Counted from the stretch's first letter, positions 1-8,385 are shown. The stretch: DNA of 33,937 nucleotides from Candidatus Saccharimonadota bacterium (GCA_004554425.1 SFMI01000029.1:1-33937), one strand, 5' to 3'. The notes: generated by a model from the letters alone, not told the origin. Made by a program: numbers and translations.

Positions 1-1
1 T

Positions 2-127
2 GTTCCCATGTCTATGGGCAGCTATTTAATAGGGGCGATTCTTCCTTTTAACGCCTTTAAATGCTTCTTCACTTGTGTGGTTGCTGGAGCTTGCATGCGC
101 AGTTTAAGTTCTTTATTGAATCGCTAA
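2..127 (+). CDS. C-terminal end of a membrane protein, possibly an ECF transporter S component (partial)
   Basis: An open frame enters from outside the window and stops with TAA at 125-127, giving 41 visible residues. They are strongly hydrophobic, with a membrane-helix-like segment and a short basic tail (residues MRSLSSLLNR). The segment ILPFNAFK resembles the 'PFNLIKG' step that opens the last helix of RibU-type ECF S components; BioY ends with a similar layout. This is a family-level guess from a very short piece, and the substrate cannot be told. A 98-base gap without a clear terminator separates it from cdaA. Confidence 0.45.
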   Translation, partial: VPMSMGSYLIGAILPFNAFKCFFTCVVAGACMRSLSSLLNR

Positions 128-225
128 GTAGAATATAGGGCTATAGTAAGCCACCAGATCTATATTGAGGAAGCTGCGTCAGTTTTTTATACAGCGGTTT
201 TATTTCATCTTGGGGTAGATTTAGA

Positions 226-1086
226 TTGCTAGAACGAGTATATGCTCTGTTACGTGACGTCACTTATTGGGATTTTATCGACGTCATCTTAGTATCAGTA
301 TTTTTCTACTACATATTGTTGCTTATAAAAGGTACGCGTGCTCTGCAAATTTTGCAGGGAATCGGTGCTCTTCTGCTGTTGCAAGGCTTAGCTTATATCG
401 CCAGGTTGCAAACTTTGAGCTATATCCTGAACGGCATCTTGGTCTCCACTTTAGTGGCCTTACCTGTCGTCTTTCAACCTGAATTGCGCCGTGCTCTAAC
501 CAGATTAGGGCAGCGAGGCCTCATTTCTTCTAATGGCATAAGTGAAATTCGTCAAGAAGAATTAAAGCGCATAATCGATGAAATAGCTCTGGCCGCTTAC
601 AACTTGTCTACTACTCGTTTCGGTGCTCTTATTGTATTAGAACAAGAGACTGGCTTACAAGAAGTAGTGGAAACTGGTCAGATTGTAGACGGTTTTATTT
701 CTGCCAAACTTTTACAAACGATCTTTCGTCCCAAAACTCCTTTGCATGATGGAGCTGTAGTTATTCGTGACGGTCGTCTTTTGGCTGGAGCTTGCTATTT
801 GCCTTTGACCGATTCAGTGGTAGACTCGCGCTTCGGTACGCGCCATCGAGCCGCTATTGGTATTACCGAGCAAAGTGATGCCATAGTTGTGGTTGTCTCC
901 GAGGAAACTGGAGAAATACGTATTGCTAAAGATGGCGCTTTCAGCCAACCCATGATTGAAGAAGCTCAGGTACGTAAGGCTTTAGCTCGAGAACTTATGA
1001 GCGAATGGAATAAGGAAAAGCACAGACGTTTTACTACTTTCAATTTGTTCCGCACTATTGGTGACGCTATAGGAGGTGATGACTAA
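226..1086 (+). CDS. cdaA: Diadenylate cyclase CdaA (c-di-AMP synthase)
   Basis: Membrane enzyme that condenses two ATP into the second messenger c-di-AMP, which controls osmolyte and potassium transport and wall homeostasis. The 286 residues match the usual CdaA length (about 270-280). Three hydrophobic helices occupy roughly residues 15-85 and the DAC domain about 100-265. Both catalytic signatures are visible: DGA at 175-177 (within PLHDGAVVIRDGRL) and RHR at 206-208 (within FGTRHRAAIGI). The start is TTG at 226, with a G-rich stretch (GGGG, 212-215) as a weak ribosome site; no in-frame ATG precedes the conserved N-terminus. The stop codon touches the ybbR ATG, and a near-perfect Shine-Dalgarno (AGGAGGTGAT, 1071-1080) lies inside the end of cdaA. 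The order cdaA-ybbR-glmM is the conserved arrangement of Bacillota, where YbbR and GlmM modulate CdaA. Confidence 0.95.
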   Translation: MLERVYALLRDVTYWDFIDVILVSVFFYYILLLIKGTRALQILQGIGALLLLQGLAYIARLQTLSYILNGILVSTLVALPVVFQPELRRALTRLGQRGLISSNGISEIRQEELKRIIDEIALAAYNLSTTRFGALIVLEQETGLQEVVETGQIVDGFISAKLLQTIFRPKTPLHDGAVVIRDGRLLAGACYLPLTDSVVDSRFGTRHRAAIGITEQSDAIVVVVSEETGEIRIAKDGAFSQPMIEEAQVRKALARELMSEWNKEKHRRFTTFNLFRTIGDAIGGDD

Positions 1087-1671
1087 ATGTGGGCTCGCTT
1101 ACGCAACAACTTTGGCTTAAAAATGCTAGCTTTTCTCTTGGCTATAGTGACAGCTTTGCTAGTCAAGACTTTAGCCAAGCCTATAAGTGAATTGCCTGCC
1201 CAGCGCGTTTATACCAAGCCTATCGATATTTTGGCTCCTAGCGATAACGAATTGATAAGTTCGATAAACCCTCGTGAAGTCACTGTCACTATCAGCGGTA
1301 CCAAAAACGTGATCGATCGTATCGATCCTAAGCTTATATCTGTAGTAGTAGATCTGAGTAAGCGCAACAAACCTGGTACTAGCTTAGAGGCTGTCGATGC
1401 CATGGCTCCAGGAGGAGCAGAAGTTTCTTTAGTTGAGCCTAGTCATGTTTGGGCTTCGATTTCGCAGCGTACTTTTGCCAGTGTCCCTGTGAAGATAAAT
1501 TTAGTTGGTAAGCCTAGCGATAGTTGTCGTTTGGAAACTCCCATGGTGGAGCCTTCTAAGGTGCGTATCGTGGGCAGTATGGAAGATGTAGATAAAGTTT
1601 CTTGTGTTTCGGTGCCTATTTCTATTTCTGGTATCAACTCCAGCTTCAGTACTAAAGCTGTCGCAAGGTAA
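1087..1671 (+). CDS. ybbR: YbbR-domain protein (CdaR-like), N-terminal part, frameshifted
   Basis: Membrane-anchored, outward-facing partner of the diadenylate cyclase; in Bacillota (CdaR) it tunes CdaA activity. This 194-residue part has one N-terminal membrane helix (about residues 10-30, KMLAFLLAIVTALLVKTLA) followed by two YbbR-type beta repeats (about 40-125 and 125-194). The reading frame stops at 1669-1671 in mid-repeat. The missing remainder is open in the -1 frame from 1656 onward and continues to 1976. Joined, the product would be about 296 residues, a normal YbbR size. It starts with ATG immediately after the cdaA stop, with an ideal ribosome site, so translation is coupled to cdaA. 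Either a base is missing from this sequence or the gene is truly broken. Confidence 0.85.
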   Translation: MWARLRNNFGLKMLAFLLAIVTALLVKTLAKPISELPAQRVYTKPIDILAPSDNELISSINPREVTVTISGTKNVIDRIDPKLISVVVDLSKRNKPGTSLEAVDAMAPGGAEVSLVEPSHVWASISQRTFASVPVKINLVGKPSDSCRLETPMVEPSKVRIVGSMEDVDKVSCVSVPISISGINSSFSTKAVAR

Positions 1672-1724
1672 AGGTCGATTTAAGTAATGTTTCTGTCAAA
1701 AGCCGCAGCGGTGAAGATTACCAA

Positions 1725-1976
1725 GTGCTAGTTTCGCCTGAAGAGGTCTATCTTAGTGGTGACGATATTGACAAAATAACTTTCGATTCACTTGAAGTTG
1801 AACATTATGTCTTCCAGTATGAAGGCAAGACTATTAGCAAAAAAGTGAAGCTTATTTTGCCTAGCAAATATCGAGTACCAGAACTGCCTCAAAATAGTGT
1901 GACAGTTACTGTTGCTCCAAAGGTAAAATCTGAAGCGGTCGAGTTTTCGGGCCAACAAGACGAATATAAGTTTTAG
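1725..1976 (+). pseudogene. YbbR-domain protein, C-terminal part in the -1 frame
   Basis: This is the continuation of the split ybbR. The frame is open from 1656, just after a stop at 1653-1655. From about 1662 it reads as sensible YbbR sequence (RKVKVDLSNVSV, then a beta-rich repeat ending GQQDEYKF). The only in-frame initiator is GTG at 1725, which has no ribosome site and lies inside the conserved repeat, so this is not believed to be a separate gene. The frame shift must lie between 1656 and 1671. No slippery heptamer (X XXY YYZ) is present there, which argues against programmed -1 frameshifting. Confidence 0.7.
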
Positions 1977-1998
1977 CTTCGTTGATAAAGTGAACCAG

Positions 1999-2034
1999 AG
2001 GGCGCTTAACTTTTTTCAGTTAAGCGCCCTTTAT
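1999..2034 (+). terminator. Rho-independent terminator after cdaA-ybbR
   Basis: A perfect 12-base-pair stem (1999-2010 with 2019-2030, AGGGCGCTTAAC and its complement) encloses an 8-base loop and is followed by a short T-rich tail. It lies 22 bases after the ybbR stop, so glmM is probably transcribed from its own promoter. Confidence 0.85.
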
Positions 2035-2145
2035 TAAGTCAATCGACCTTACAGAGGCTCAATTGCTCCTTGGGGCAGGGATAAACCTACAAAATATTGA
2101 AGACGCTGGCTTCAAATTTGAGGGGTGGCAGAGACCATTTTGGAG

Positions 2146-2182
2146 ACCGCTTTTTAGCCTTGGGAAACGGACTAAAAGCGGT
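2146..2182. repeat. Inverted repeat upstream of the glmM promoter
   Basis: The arms are ACCGCTTTTTAG (2146-2157) and CTAAAAGCGGT (2172-2182), 11 pairs with one bulged T, around a 14-base spacer. No T tract follows, so it is not a typical terminator. It ends 22 bases before the -35 element of the proposed glmM promoter and could be a protein-binding site. The rest of the 1977-2239 gap shows nothing else I recognise. Confidence 0.5.
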
Positions 2183-2204
2183 TGCGAATGGACATTCGTG
2201 CTTC

Positions 2205-2233
2205 TTCAAAGCAAAGAAATGTGAGAATATAAT
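2205..2233 (+). promoter_or_regulatory. Sigma-70-type promoter for a leaderless glmM transcript
   Basis: A perfect -10 box TATAAT lies at 2228-2233, and a -35-like TTCAAA (4 of 6 consensus bases) at 2205-2210 with the optimal 17-base spacer. Transcription should begin about 7 bases after the -10 box, at or next to the A of the glmM ATG (2240). There is no ribosome-binding site between box and start codon, so the message is predicted to be leaderless. Confidence 0.65.
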
Positions 2234-2239
2234 TTAGTT

Positions 2240-3607
2240 ATGGCGCGTTTATTTGGTACAGACGGAATTCGTGGTCGGGCAAACGATACTCTTACTCCCG
2301 AATTGGCTTTCAGAGTGGGCAGAGCCCACGGTTGCTTGGTAAAGGAACAGTTTCAAGGTGACAATTCCGAGCAAGCTTGTAAAAGACCAGTAATCGCAGT
2401 CGGTAGAGATACCCGCACCAGTGGCCAGCTTTTGCAGTACAGTTATGTTTGCGGTTTGATTAGCTCCGGAGTTAATGCTTTATGCTTAGAAGTTATTCCT
2501 ACTCCTGGGGTCGCTTGGGCTATTCGTCGTTACAATACTCAAGGCGGTTGCGTTATTTCCGCTAGTCATAATCCTTTTTATGATAATGGCTTAAAATTAA
2601 TTGGAGCCGATGGCTATAAGCTCAGCGACGAGCAAGAGGACGAATTAGAAGAGCTAATTGCTAAAGCTAAAGAGTTACCTCGCGCAATCGAAGGTAATAT
2701 CGGCGCTATTATCGATGGTCAGGAAGCTCAGCGCGAGTATGCCAATTATGTAGCCGGAATTGCTAAAATACGCTTGGACGGTTTAAATATCGTTTTAGAT
2801 TGTGCCAATGGTGCTTCTTCCGCTTTAGCCGAAAATATTTTCCATAGCCTTGGAGCTCACGTTACCGTATTGCATAGCCACCCCAATGGCACCAATATCA
2901 ATAACCAATGCGGCTCTACCCACCCTGAGTCTTTGCAAAGTGTAGTTGTAAGCTTGGGCGCCGATTTCGGCCTTTGTTTTGATGGTGATGCCGACCGCTG
3001 CTTAGCTTGTGATGAGAAAGGCCAGATGATCGACGGCGATCATATGCTGCTACTCTTTGGCAAATGGCTCGATAAAGATGGTAAGCTTTCCGGCAAACGT
3101 ATCGTCACTACCGTTATGGCTAATTTAGGCTTGGAAGAAGCTTGCCAAGCCAATGGTTTTGAAATGGCTCGTACAGCCGTTGGCGATCGTTATGTTTTGG
3201 AAGAGATGCGTCGCTCTGGATCTGTCTTGGGCGGAGAGCAATCTGGCCATATTATTTTCTTAGATTATGCTACTACTGGCGATGGCTTAGTTACTGGCGT
3301 AATGCTCAGCCAAGTTATTAAGGATAGTGGTAAACCTCTCTCCGAGCTTGCCAAAGCGGTTGAGAAAAAGCCCCAATATATGGTCAATGTCAAAGTTAAG
3401 GACAAACATACTTGGAATTTGCATCAGCGTGTCAATGAAGCCGTAAAAGCGGTGGAAGAAAGTCTTAAGGGCAAAGGTAGATTGCTGGTTCGTCCTTCTG
3501 GAACCGAAAATTTGATTCGGGTTATGGCTGAGGGGCCTTCTTTACCTGAATTGAAAGGATTGGTGGACGGCATTTGCCAGGTAGTGGCTGAATGCTGCTC
3601 TTGTTAA
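2240..3607 (+). CDS. glmM: Phosphoglucosamine mutase GlmM
   Basis: Converts glucosamine-6-phosphate to glucosamine-1-phosphate, the second step toward UDP-GlcNAc for peptidoglycan; essential in most bacteria and known to bind and inhibit CdaA in Bacillota. The 455 residues cover all four domains. The phosphoserine loop is ISASHNP with the active serine at 109. The magnesium loop DGDADR starts at 248, the sugar-binding GGEQSGH motif lies in domain 3, and the phosphate-binding RPSGTENLIR motif near the C-terminus. The start at ATG 2240 gives the conserved MARLFGTDGIRG beginning. It is probably read from the promoter seven bases upstream and continues into the six-gene ATPase-helicase block, whose first ATG lies only four bases after the glmM stop. 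Confidence 0.97.
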   Translation: MARLFGTDGIRGRANDTLTPELAFRVGRAHGCLVKEQFQGDNSEQACKRPVIAVGRDTRTSGQLLQYSYVCGLISSGVNALCLEVIPTPGVAWAIRRYNTQGGCVISASHNPFYDNGLKLIGADGYKLSDEQEDELEELIAKAKELPRAIEGNIGAIIDGQEAQREYANYVAGIAKIRLDGLNIVLDCANGASSALAENIFHSLGAHVTVLHSHPNGTNINNQCGSTHPESLQSVVVSLGADFGLCFDGDADRCLACDEKGQMIDGDHMLLLFGKWLDKDGKLSGKRIVTTVMANLGLEEACQANGFEMARTAVGDRYVLEEMRRSGSVLGGEQSGHIIFLDYATTGDGLVTGVMLSQVIKDSGKPLSELAKAVEKKPQYMVNVKVKDKHTWNLHQRVNEAVKAVEESLKGKGRLLVRPSGTENLIRVMAEGPSLPELKGLVDGICQVVAECCSC

Positions 3608-3611
3608 GGTT

Positions 3612-4436
3612 ATGGCTGAAAAAAGCACAGATACTTTCACTGAATTGCTGGATGAGACTGCTGCCAGGCTAGAGGCTCAGCTTAAGTTCATGCGCAAGCA
3701 GCAGTCATCTTTGCCTAATGTTGATAGCGCCAATAAAGCTTCGGCTTGTTTAGCTGACTTGGAGGCTGGCCTTTGGACAGAGTTGCCTTGGCAAGCTTTG
3801 AGTGGGCCACTAGATCGCGAAATACGTGAATTGGCCGTCACTTTTTGGCAAGAATTGGCTGACGAAGCTGCTGCCAGAGGCTTGGAGTGTGCTTCTTTGC
3901 AAGAGATGGCTGCTTCTTGGATTGAGCAAGACTACGATTGCACAATCCCTGTCTCAGTAGCAATTGGCGTCTTTTGTATAACTGTCGATTTTGCGTCCGA
4001 CAGTGTTAGCATATCTATCGGTGGAGTGCCTGTAGCCAAACCTTGCACTTTAGCGCCGTCTTCTGTTATCGAAAATTTATGTAAAGCGGAAGCGGATCTG
4101 AAAGAAAAGCAAACGGTGCCTCGTTTAGCCTTAATGCGTTTAGTGACCGCTGCTTCGGTTCTGTCGTCCGAACGTGTCAATTTTACTCTAGCAGAGCTCT
4201 GGCCTATTGTCCACAGCATAGGTCTGGTGGCTGGCAATTTCGGTCGCCATCCGAGTAAAGCCAATGTAAGTTGTTATACTAAGACTCAGTTTATGTACGA
4301 CACTGCTCTGGCTTTTAAAGAAATGTGTAAAAAGGAAACTGGAAACAGCATTGTCGTTTTGGAAGATTGCTTAGAGAATTTCAGTCTCGGGAGCAAAGTC
4401 AAAATTATGCGCAATGGAGCATCTAATGGCAAATAG
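3612..4436 (+). CDS. Unrecognised protein, first gene of the ATPase-helicase block
   Basis: I do not recognise this 274-residue protein. It is predicted cytoplasmic: no signal peptide or membrane helix. Residues 1-110 are mostly helical and acidic with coiled-coil character near the start; 110-150 look like beta strands (CTIPVSVAIGVFCITVDF and following); 150-240 are helical again. Residues about 190-238 resemble residues 221-267 of the next protein: an L-x-[ED]-[IL]-W-x-[VI] helix, then Y-[ST]-[RK]-x-Q-F-x-[WY]-D (here YTKTQFMYD). The two are probably divergent paralogues. The ATG lies four bases after the glmM stop with AAGG just before it, so translation may be coupled to glmM. Its end overlaps the next gene. 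In related operons elsewhere a TerB-domain protein occupies this kind of position, but I see no TerB signature here. Confidence 0.75.
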   Translation: MAEKSTDTFTELLDETAARLEAQLKFMRKQQSSLPNVDSANKASACLADLEAGLWTELPWQALSGPLDREIRELAVTFWQELADEAAARGLECASLQEMAASWIEQDYDCTIPVSVAIGVFCITVDFASDSVSISIGGVPVAKPCTLAPSSVIENLCKAEADLKEKQTVPRLALMRLVTAASVLSSERVNFTLAELWPIVHSIGLVAGNFGRHPSKANVSCYTKTQFMYDTALAFKEMCKKETGNSIVVLEDCLENFSLGSKVKIMRNGASNGK

Positions 4437-5361
4437 TGGCCTCAGCTCAAAATTTTCCGGCTCTTGGGAAGAAGCAGAGCTGATTATTAAAGAAGTTCGT
4501 GCCGAATCGGCTGCCGATATTGAAGCTGGTAGGGCGCTGCTGGAAGCTTTGGGGCGTTGCAAACGCAATCGCAACTTGGCCAATTTAGCTCGTTTATCCA
4601 AAACGTTTCGCCTTTGGCAAGAACGTCGTGTGTCTATAAATTGGTCTCTTTACAGCGAAAGAATAAGCCAAGTGAGAACTTGGGCCTTAAAGGAAGCCGA
4701 AATTGCTTTCCGCAAAAATTTTAAGTCTAAATCAGCCAAGAGCCGCTGGGAAGTTCGCTGCGTAGGCTCGGAGCCGTTGGAATTTAAGGTCGGCCCCTTT
4801 GCTGTGCGTCCCCAATTTGCTAGTGGTACTTTCAGCTTAGCTTATGCGCGAGTTTTGCTTGCTGACAATGTGCCTCTTGATTCTGATGTGCTTTTTCGTA
4901 CTTTAGAAGAGCAAACGGCTATTTTTAATAATAACGGCTACAAGATGCCCTTAGCCGAAGGCATATTGGCGGAAAGTGACGAGGGACAAGAACTTTTCTG
5001 CCGGGAAATGTTTGACGATATTCTGACTGCGTACAAAATTATGTTGCGCTGTCGTCGTAAAGGGCTTGGAGATCGTGTTCCTTTACATGATATTTGGGCT
5101 GTTTTGGCCGTTTTGCGCCAGAATCGCGAATTTGCCGAAGATGGAACGGCTTCAGCTTTTAGAGAATATTCGCGAGCTCAATTCTGTTGGGATATTGTAC
5201 GTTTGCGCCGTTGCGGAGGGTTGCAGCGTCGTGGTTTGCGCTTAAATTTAAGCACGGCTACCATAGGCACTACCAAGAACAAAGAACAAGTTTTTTGGCT
5301 TGATGATGGTGTCGGCAGCGGTCAATATTATTTATCGCTTTGGTTCCAAAATAAGGAGTAA
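4426..5361 (+). CDS. Unrecognised protein, second gene of the ATPase-helicase block
   Basis: About 311 residues, no recognised domain, no membrane or export signal. ATG 4426 is preferred because GGAG (4416-4419) sits six bases upstream; an in-frame ATG at 4414 has no such site. The N-terminal 110 residues are helical and basic (many Arg/Lys, for example LGRCKRNRNLANLARL), which could suit nucleic-acid or partner binding. The middle is a beta-helix mixture. The C-terminal part carries the IW helix and YSRAQFCWD motif shared with the preceding protein, followed by a basic stretch (RLRRCGGLQRRGLRL) and a short beta tail. It overlaps the previous gene by 11 bases and is followed after five bases by the first ATPase, preceded by a strong AAGGAG site. 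The role is presumably as an adaptor or accessory subunit of the ATPase-helicase machine; this is inference from position only. Confidence 0.75.
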   Translation: MANSGLSSKFSGSWEEAELIIKEVRAESAADIEAGRALLEALGRCKRNRNLANLARLSKTFRLWQERRVSINWSLYSERISQVRTWALKEAEIAFRKNFKSKSAKSRWEVRCVGSEPLEFKVGPFAVRPQFASGTFSLAYARVLLADNVPLDSDVLFRTLEEQTAIFNNNGYKMPLAEGILAESDEGQELFCREMFDDILTAYKIMLRCRRKGLGDRVPLHDIWAVLAVLRQNREFAEDGTASAFREYSRAQFCWDIVRLRRCGGLQRRGLRLNLSTATIGTTKNKEQVFWLDDGVGSGQYYLSLWFQNKE

Positions 5362-5366
5362 TTGCT

Positions 5367-6644
5367 TTGCCTAACAGTTTTATTACTGAACCAGAAGCTC
5401 AGCCTTCTGAATTTCTGGCTTCCGAAATAATTGAACGTATGGGATCTTTGGGACTTCCTCCCGAGCATGGTATCGAGTTTGTTACTGTTGGGATCGACGA
5501 GCCGCTTAAAATTTTAGATGAACATTACTTAAAAGCCATGGAAAAAGGCGGCCGCGGCTCCGCTTTTAAGCTTATTAGAGGATCCTTCGGAGCGGGAAAA
5601 ACTCACTTTCTCACTTGTTTGCGTAACTTGGCTTGGAAACGCGGTTTCTTGGCTTCTCTTGTTGAGCTTTCCCTGAAAGGTTGCAATTTAGGAGACGCTT
5701 CGGCTGTCTATCGCGCTTTAGCCAACGGTATGGCCCAAGCTCCCGAAGATTGTGAAAGTTTCGACACCGTCTCTGGTTTAGGCAATATAATTCGTTGCTG
5801 GGCCCTGAATTTTGATGAGGCAGAAGAACGTAAAAAATGGTTGGCCAAAGCTAAAATGAGCAACTTTGCCAACAACAATTACAAAATGGTCTTTTTGCGC
5901 TTTATCAAGAGCTTGTGGGAAGACGAAGAAGAATTGGCCGACGCTTGTGAGATGTGGTTGCTGGGCAGCTCGAGCAAAAAACTTAAATTGGGCATTATTA
6001 CTATCCCGGAAAATATTTGCGAGCAAAATGCTTCTTCGATGTTGGCTAGCTTAATAAAAGCTGTCACTTTGCTTGGCTTTTCAGGAATCGCCGCACTTTT
6101 CGATGAAGTAGATCGTATTGCTTCAGGTAGCAAAAGAGAAAAGAAAAATGTTGTCGACAACATGCGCCAAATTGTCGATATGTGCGGCAGCAGACGTTTG
6201 CCTGGATTTTTCTGGGCTTTTGCCGTGCCTCCGGAATTTATCAGTGACGTTATTGCCGAATATCCGGCTTTACAGCAACGTTTAAATAGTCCTTTGCCTT
6301 TCTCTCCTGCCAGTCCCCAGGTTCCCACTATCGATGTTTCCTCGTCCGAATTGAAGCCACATGAATTTTTCAAAGCTTTAGGTCAAAAAATTCTTCGAGT
6401 GGCCGCTATCGCTTGGAATTGGAATTATACAGCCTCTGTACAAAACAAAAACTTGGACGATTTGGTTACAGAATATTTGTCCATGAACTTTGATGCTGGC
6501 CAGCGGCGTAATTTTGTCAAGCAATGGATTGCCTTCTTGCAATCTGAATACAGTTGTGGAGAAGGAACTACCGACATTGAAGCTTTGTGCAAACAACAAG
6601 ACAGCGCAGAGGTAATGGAGAGCGAAGATTTTGCAGACTTCTAA
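5367..6644 (+). CDS. BrxD/DUF2791-like P-loop ATPase A
   Basis: A 425-residue AAA-like ATPase of the BrxC/BrxD (DUF2791) type. Walker A is GSFGAGKT at 72-79; Walker B is ALFDEVD with its first acidic residue at 246; a sensor-like strand ends in FAVPPEF; a PALQQRL helix with a candidate arginine finger follows, and the C-terminal domain is helical. The N-terminus carries the family-typical EFVTVG segment just before the ATP site. Its closest relative in the window is ATPase C (8430-9665): motifs are colinear and the Walker B residue has the same number in both. Start is TTG 5367 with AAGGAG nine bases upstream. Its end overlaps ATPase B by 14 bases. In BREX type 2, BrxD of this family pairs with the BrxHI helicase; here three such ATPases precede one helicase. 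The cellular role is unknown, probably DNA-directed. Confidence 0.88.
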   Translation: MPNSFITEPEAQPSEFLASEIIERMGSLGLPPEHGIEFVTVGIDEPLKILDEHYLKAMEKGGRGSAFKLIRGSFGAGKTHFLTCLRNLAWKRGFLASLVELSLKGCNLGDASAVYRALANGMAQAPEDCESFDTVSGLGNIIRCWALNFDEAEERKKWLAKAKMSNFANNNYKMVFLRFIKSLWEDEEELADACEMWLLGSSSKKLKLGIITIPENICEQNASSMLASLIKAVTLLGFSGIAALFDEVDRIASGSKREKKNVVDNMRQIVDMCGSRRLPGFFWAFAVPPEFISDVIAEYPALQQRLNSPLPFSPASPQVPTIDVSSSELKPHEFFKALGQKILRVAAIAWNWNYTASVQNKNLDDLVTEYLSMNFDAGQRRNFVKQWIAFLQSEYSCGEGTTDIEALCKQQDSAEVMESEDFADF

Positions 6645-8385
6645 GAGCGGGCCTGAAAATAGCGGCACCAGAGTTTTGGTTGTCGGCGATAATGTTTCCC
6701 ATGAGCGCTACGGTACGGGCAGAGTCGTGCGTCTTTTGGAAAACGGCAGCTATTTTGTCAATTTTTTTATTACCAACGCCAACCAATGCTGCCGTTTTGA
6801 TGAACTAAAATATTTATCTCCTAACGGTATGTCCATGCCTGTAGCCCCTCCGCGTTTGCGTTTTTCCCGCTATGGACGCCAACTTTGGGAGGGCAGAGGG
6901 CCGCGCGGCATCGAGGCTTTGCCCAAAGGTGAAGAAGGCCAATTCGTAGCTTTGCGTATTTTGGAAGCTATGCGTACTGGTGTGGTAGGTGAGCGAGTCG
7001 AACTTTATACCATAGGGCGCGGCTTGGAAATGGAGATGGTTAGCTACGACTTAGCTAACATCAGTGATGGAGCTGTGCGTGTATTTTTGGGCGATTATGG
7101 TGCCGGAAAAACGCACATGCTCGAGTGTATTGAAGCCAAGGCTCTAAGCAAAAAATGCTTAACCGCTCGTGTGGCTTTAAATAGCAAAGACGTTAGCCCT
7201 GGCAATCCTCAGCGAGTTTATCGTGCTCTGATTCTTAATTTGAATTATCCCGATCACGATGGCAAATATGGCTTATTGCCACTCTTTCGTGAAGCTCGTC
7301 GCCTCAAGCTTATTGAAGGTTGGCTGCGTAGTGAGCGTTTTCATACTTACCTTAGTCCAGCGCTTTACTACTTTGACCGTTACTCCGAAAACTTAGAGGC
7401 CTGGGCTGGCGATCCCGATAAGCAAAACGAGCTTAATATTCAGGAAGCCGTCGTTCGTCATATGATCGATTGGCTCGAAGGCCAAGAAGCTCGCGAACTG
7501 ACAGACAAATTTAATTTATCGTTGCAAAAGGCTTTTCCAGGGACACCGTCTGTTTACAAATTCCCTGCCTTAAAAGACTACCGTACTTTCGGTCATATCT
7601 ATGCCAATATTTTAAGTGGCATCTCTTATCTAGCTCGCCAAGTTGGCTATAGCGGTTTAGTTTTGCTTCTTGATGAAGCTGAAATGTATAACATCCTTTC
7701 CAGTCGGGATCGTACTTATGCCGATCAATTGTTTGGCTATTATTCTGCTTTGGCTTTAGGCACTCAGAAAGTGCGCAGTGTGCAAAAGTTCCCCCGTGGC
7801 GGTCACCTCAACCATAGAAATATTCCTGTCACTTATAATCCGGATGGTGGCACTTACAGAAGTGGTGTTTATTGCGTCTTCGCCATGACTATGGATAATG
7901 GTGGCGGCCTGGTCACTCTTAAGGACCAGCTTAATGAGGATGCTTTTATAGAATTGAACCCGCTGAGTAATAGTGACTACCAGCGTTTATGCTCTGTAAT
8001 TATCGATTTGTATCGCCTAGCCTATCCCAGCTTTAGTTGTGACGATAAAGCGGCCAACTATATGGGACAAGTAGTTTACACGGCTATGGAGCGGGGAGCT
8101 ATCAATGGCTCTCGTCAGTTGTTGCGTTGTATTTTAGAACTATTGGATTATTCGCGTTTGTGTCGCGAAGATATAGGTGCTTATGTCCATGAAATGATGG
8201 AGCATATTAAGCTTGGGGCCGCCGCCAATAGCGTGCCAGCTCAGCCCGAAAGTAGGGCTAAAAATGCCACTGAGGACGACGAAACTGATATTGGCGAAGC
8301 TGATAGTGAAGCTGGCAATTCCTCTGCTGAATTAGACGACTATGGCGCAGAAGAGGAAATGGCTGACGATGATTACAATTTCTAA
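6631..8385 (+). CDS. BrxD/DUF2791-like ATPase B with N-terminal Tudor/SH3-like barrel and acidic tail
   Basis: A 584-residue, longer and more divergent member of the same ATPase family. Residues about 14-63 (VLVVGDNVSHERYGTGRVVR and following) look like the small beta-barrel found at the C-terminus of UvrD/PcrA and in CarD/Mfd, a fold that often contacts RNA polymerase or DNA. Walker A is GDYGAGKT at 154-161; Walker B is LLLDEAE with Asp 348. The last 40 or so residues are extremely acidic and low in complexity (DDETD, EEEMADDD), which suggests a disordered tail. Start is TTG 6631 with GGAG at 6617-6620, overlapping the end of ATPase A; there is no upstream in-frame ATG. The resemblance to BrxD proteins is in the core only. 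Its partner ATPases A and C lack both the barrel and the tail, so B may be the subunit that targets the complex. Confidence 0.88.
   Translation: MQTSKSGPENSGTRVLVVGDNVSHERYGTGRVVRLLENGSYFVNFFITNANQCCRFDELKYLSPNGMSMPVAPPRLRFSRYGRQLWEGRGPRGIEALPKGEEGQFVALRILEAMRTGVVGERVELYTIGRGLEMEMVSYDLANISDGAVRVFLGDYGAGKTHMLECIEAKALSKKCLTARVALNSKDVSPGNPQRVYRALILNLNYPDHDGKYGLLPLFREARRLKLIEGWLRSERFHTYLSPALYYFDRYSENLEAWAGDPDKQNELNIQEAVVRHMIDWLEGQEARELTDKFNLSLQKAFPGTPSVYKFPALKDYRTFGHIYANILSGISYLARQVGYSGLVLLLDEAEMYNILSSRDRTYADQLFGYYSALALGTQKVRSVQKFPRGGHLNHRNIPVTYNPDGGTYRSGVYCVFAMTMDNGGGLVTLKDQLNEDAFIELNPLSNSDYQRLCSVIIDLYRLAYPSFSCDDKAANYMGQVVYTAMERGAINGSRQLLRCILELLDYSRLCREDIGAYVHEMMEHIKLGAAANSVPAQPESRAKNATEDDETDIGEADSEAGNSSAELDDYGAEEEMADDDYNF

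Noticed and set aside
1656..1671. Programmed -1 ribosomal frameshifting in ybbR
   Set aside because: There is no X XXY YYZ slippery heptamer and no strong downstream hairpin at the site.
5879..6373. Antisense frame of 164 codons opposite ATPase A
   Set aside because: It lies wholly within a well-supported gene, has no domain and no ribosome site; taken as a shadow.
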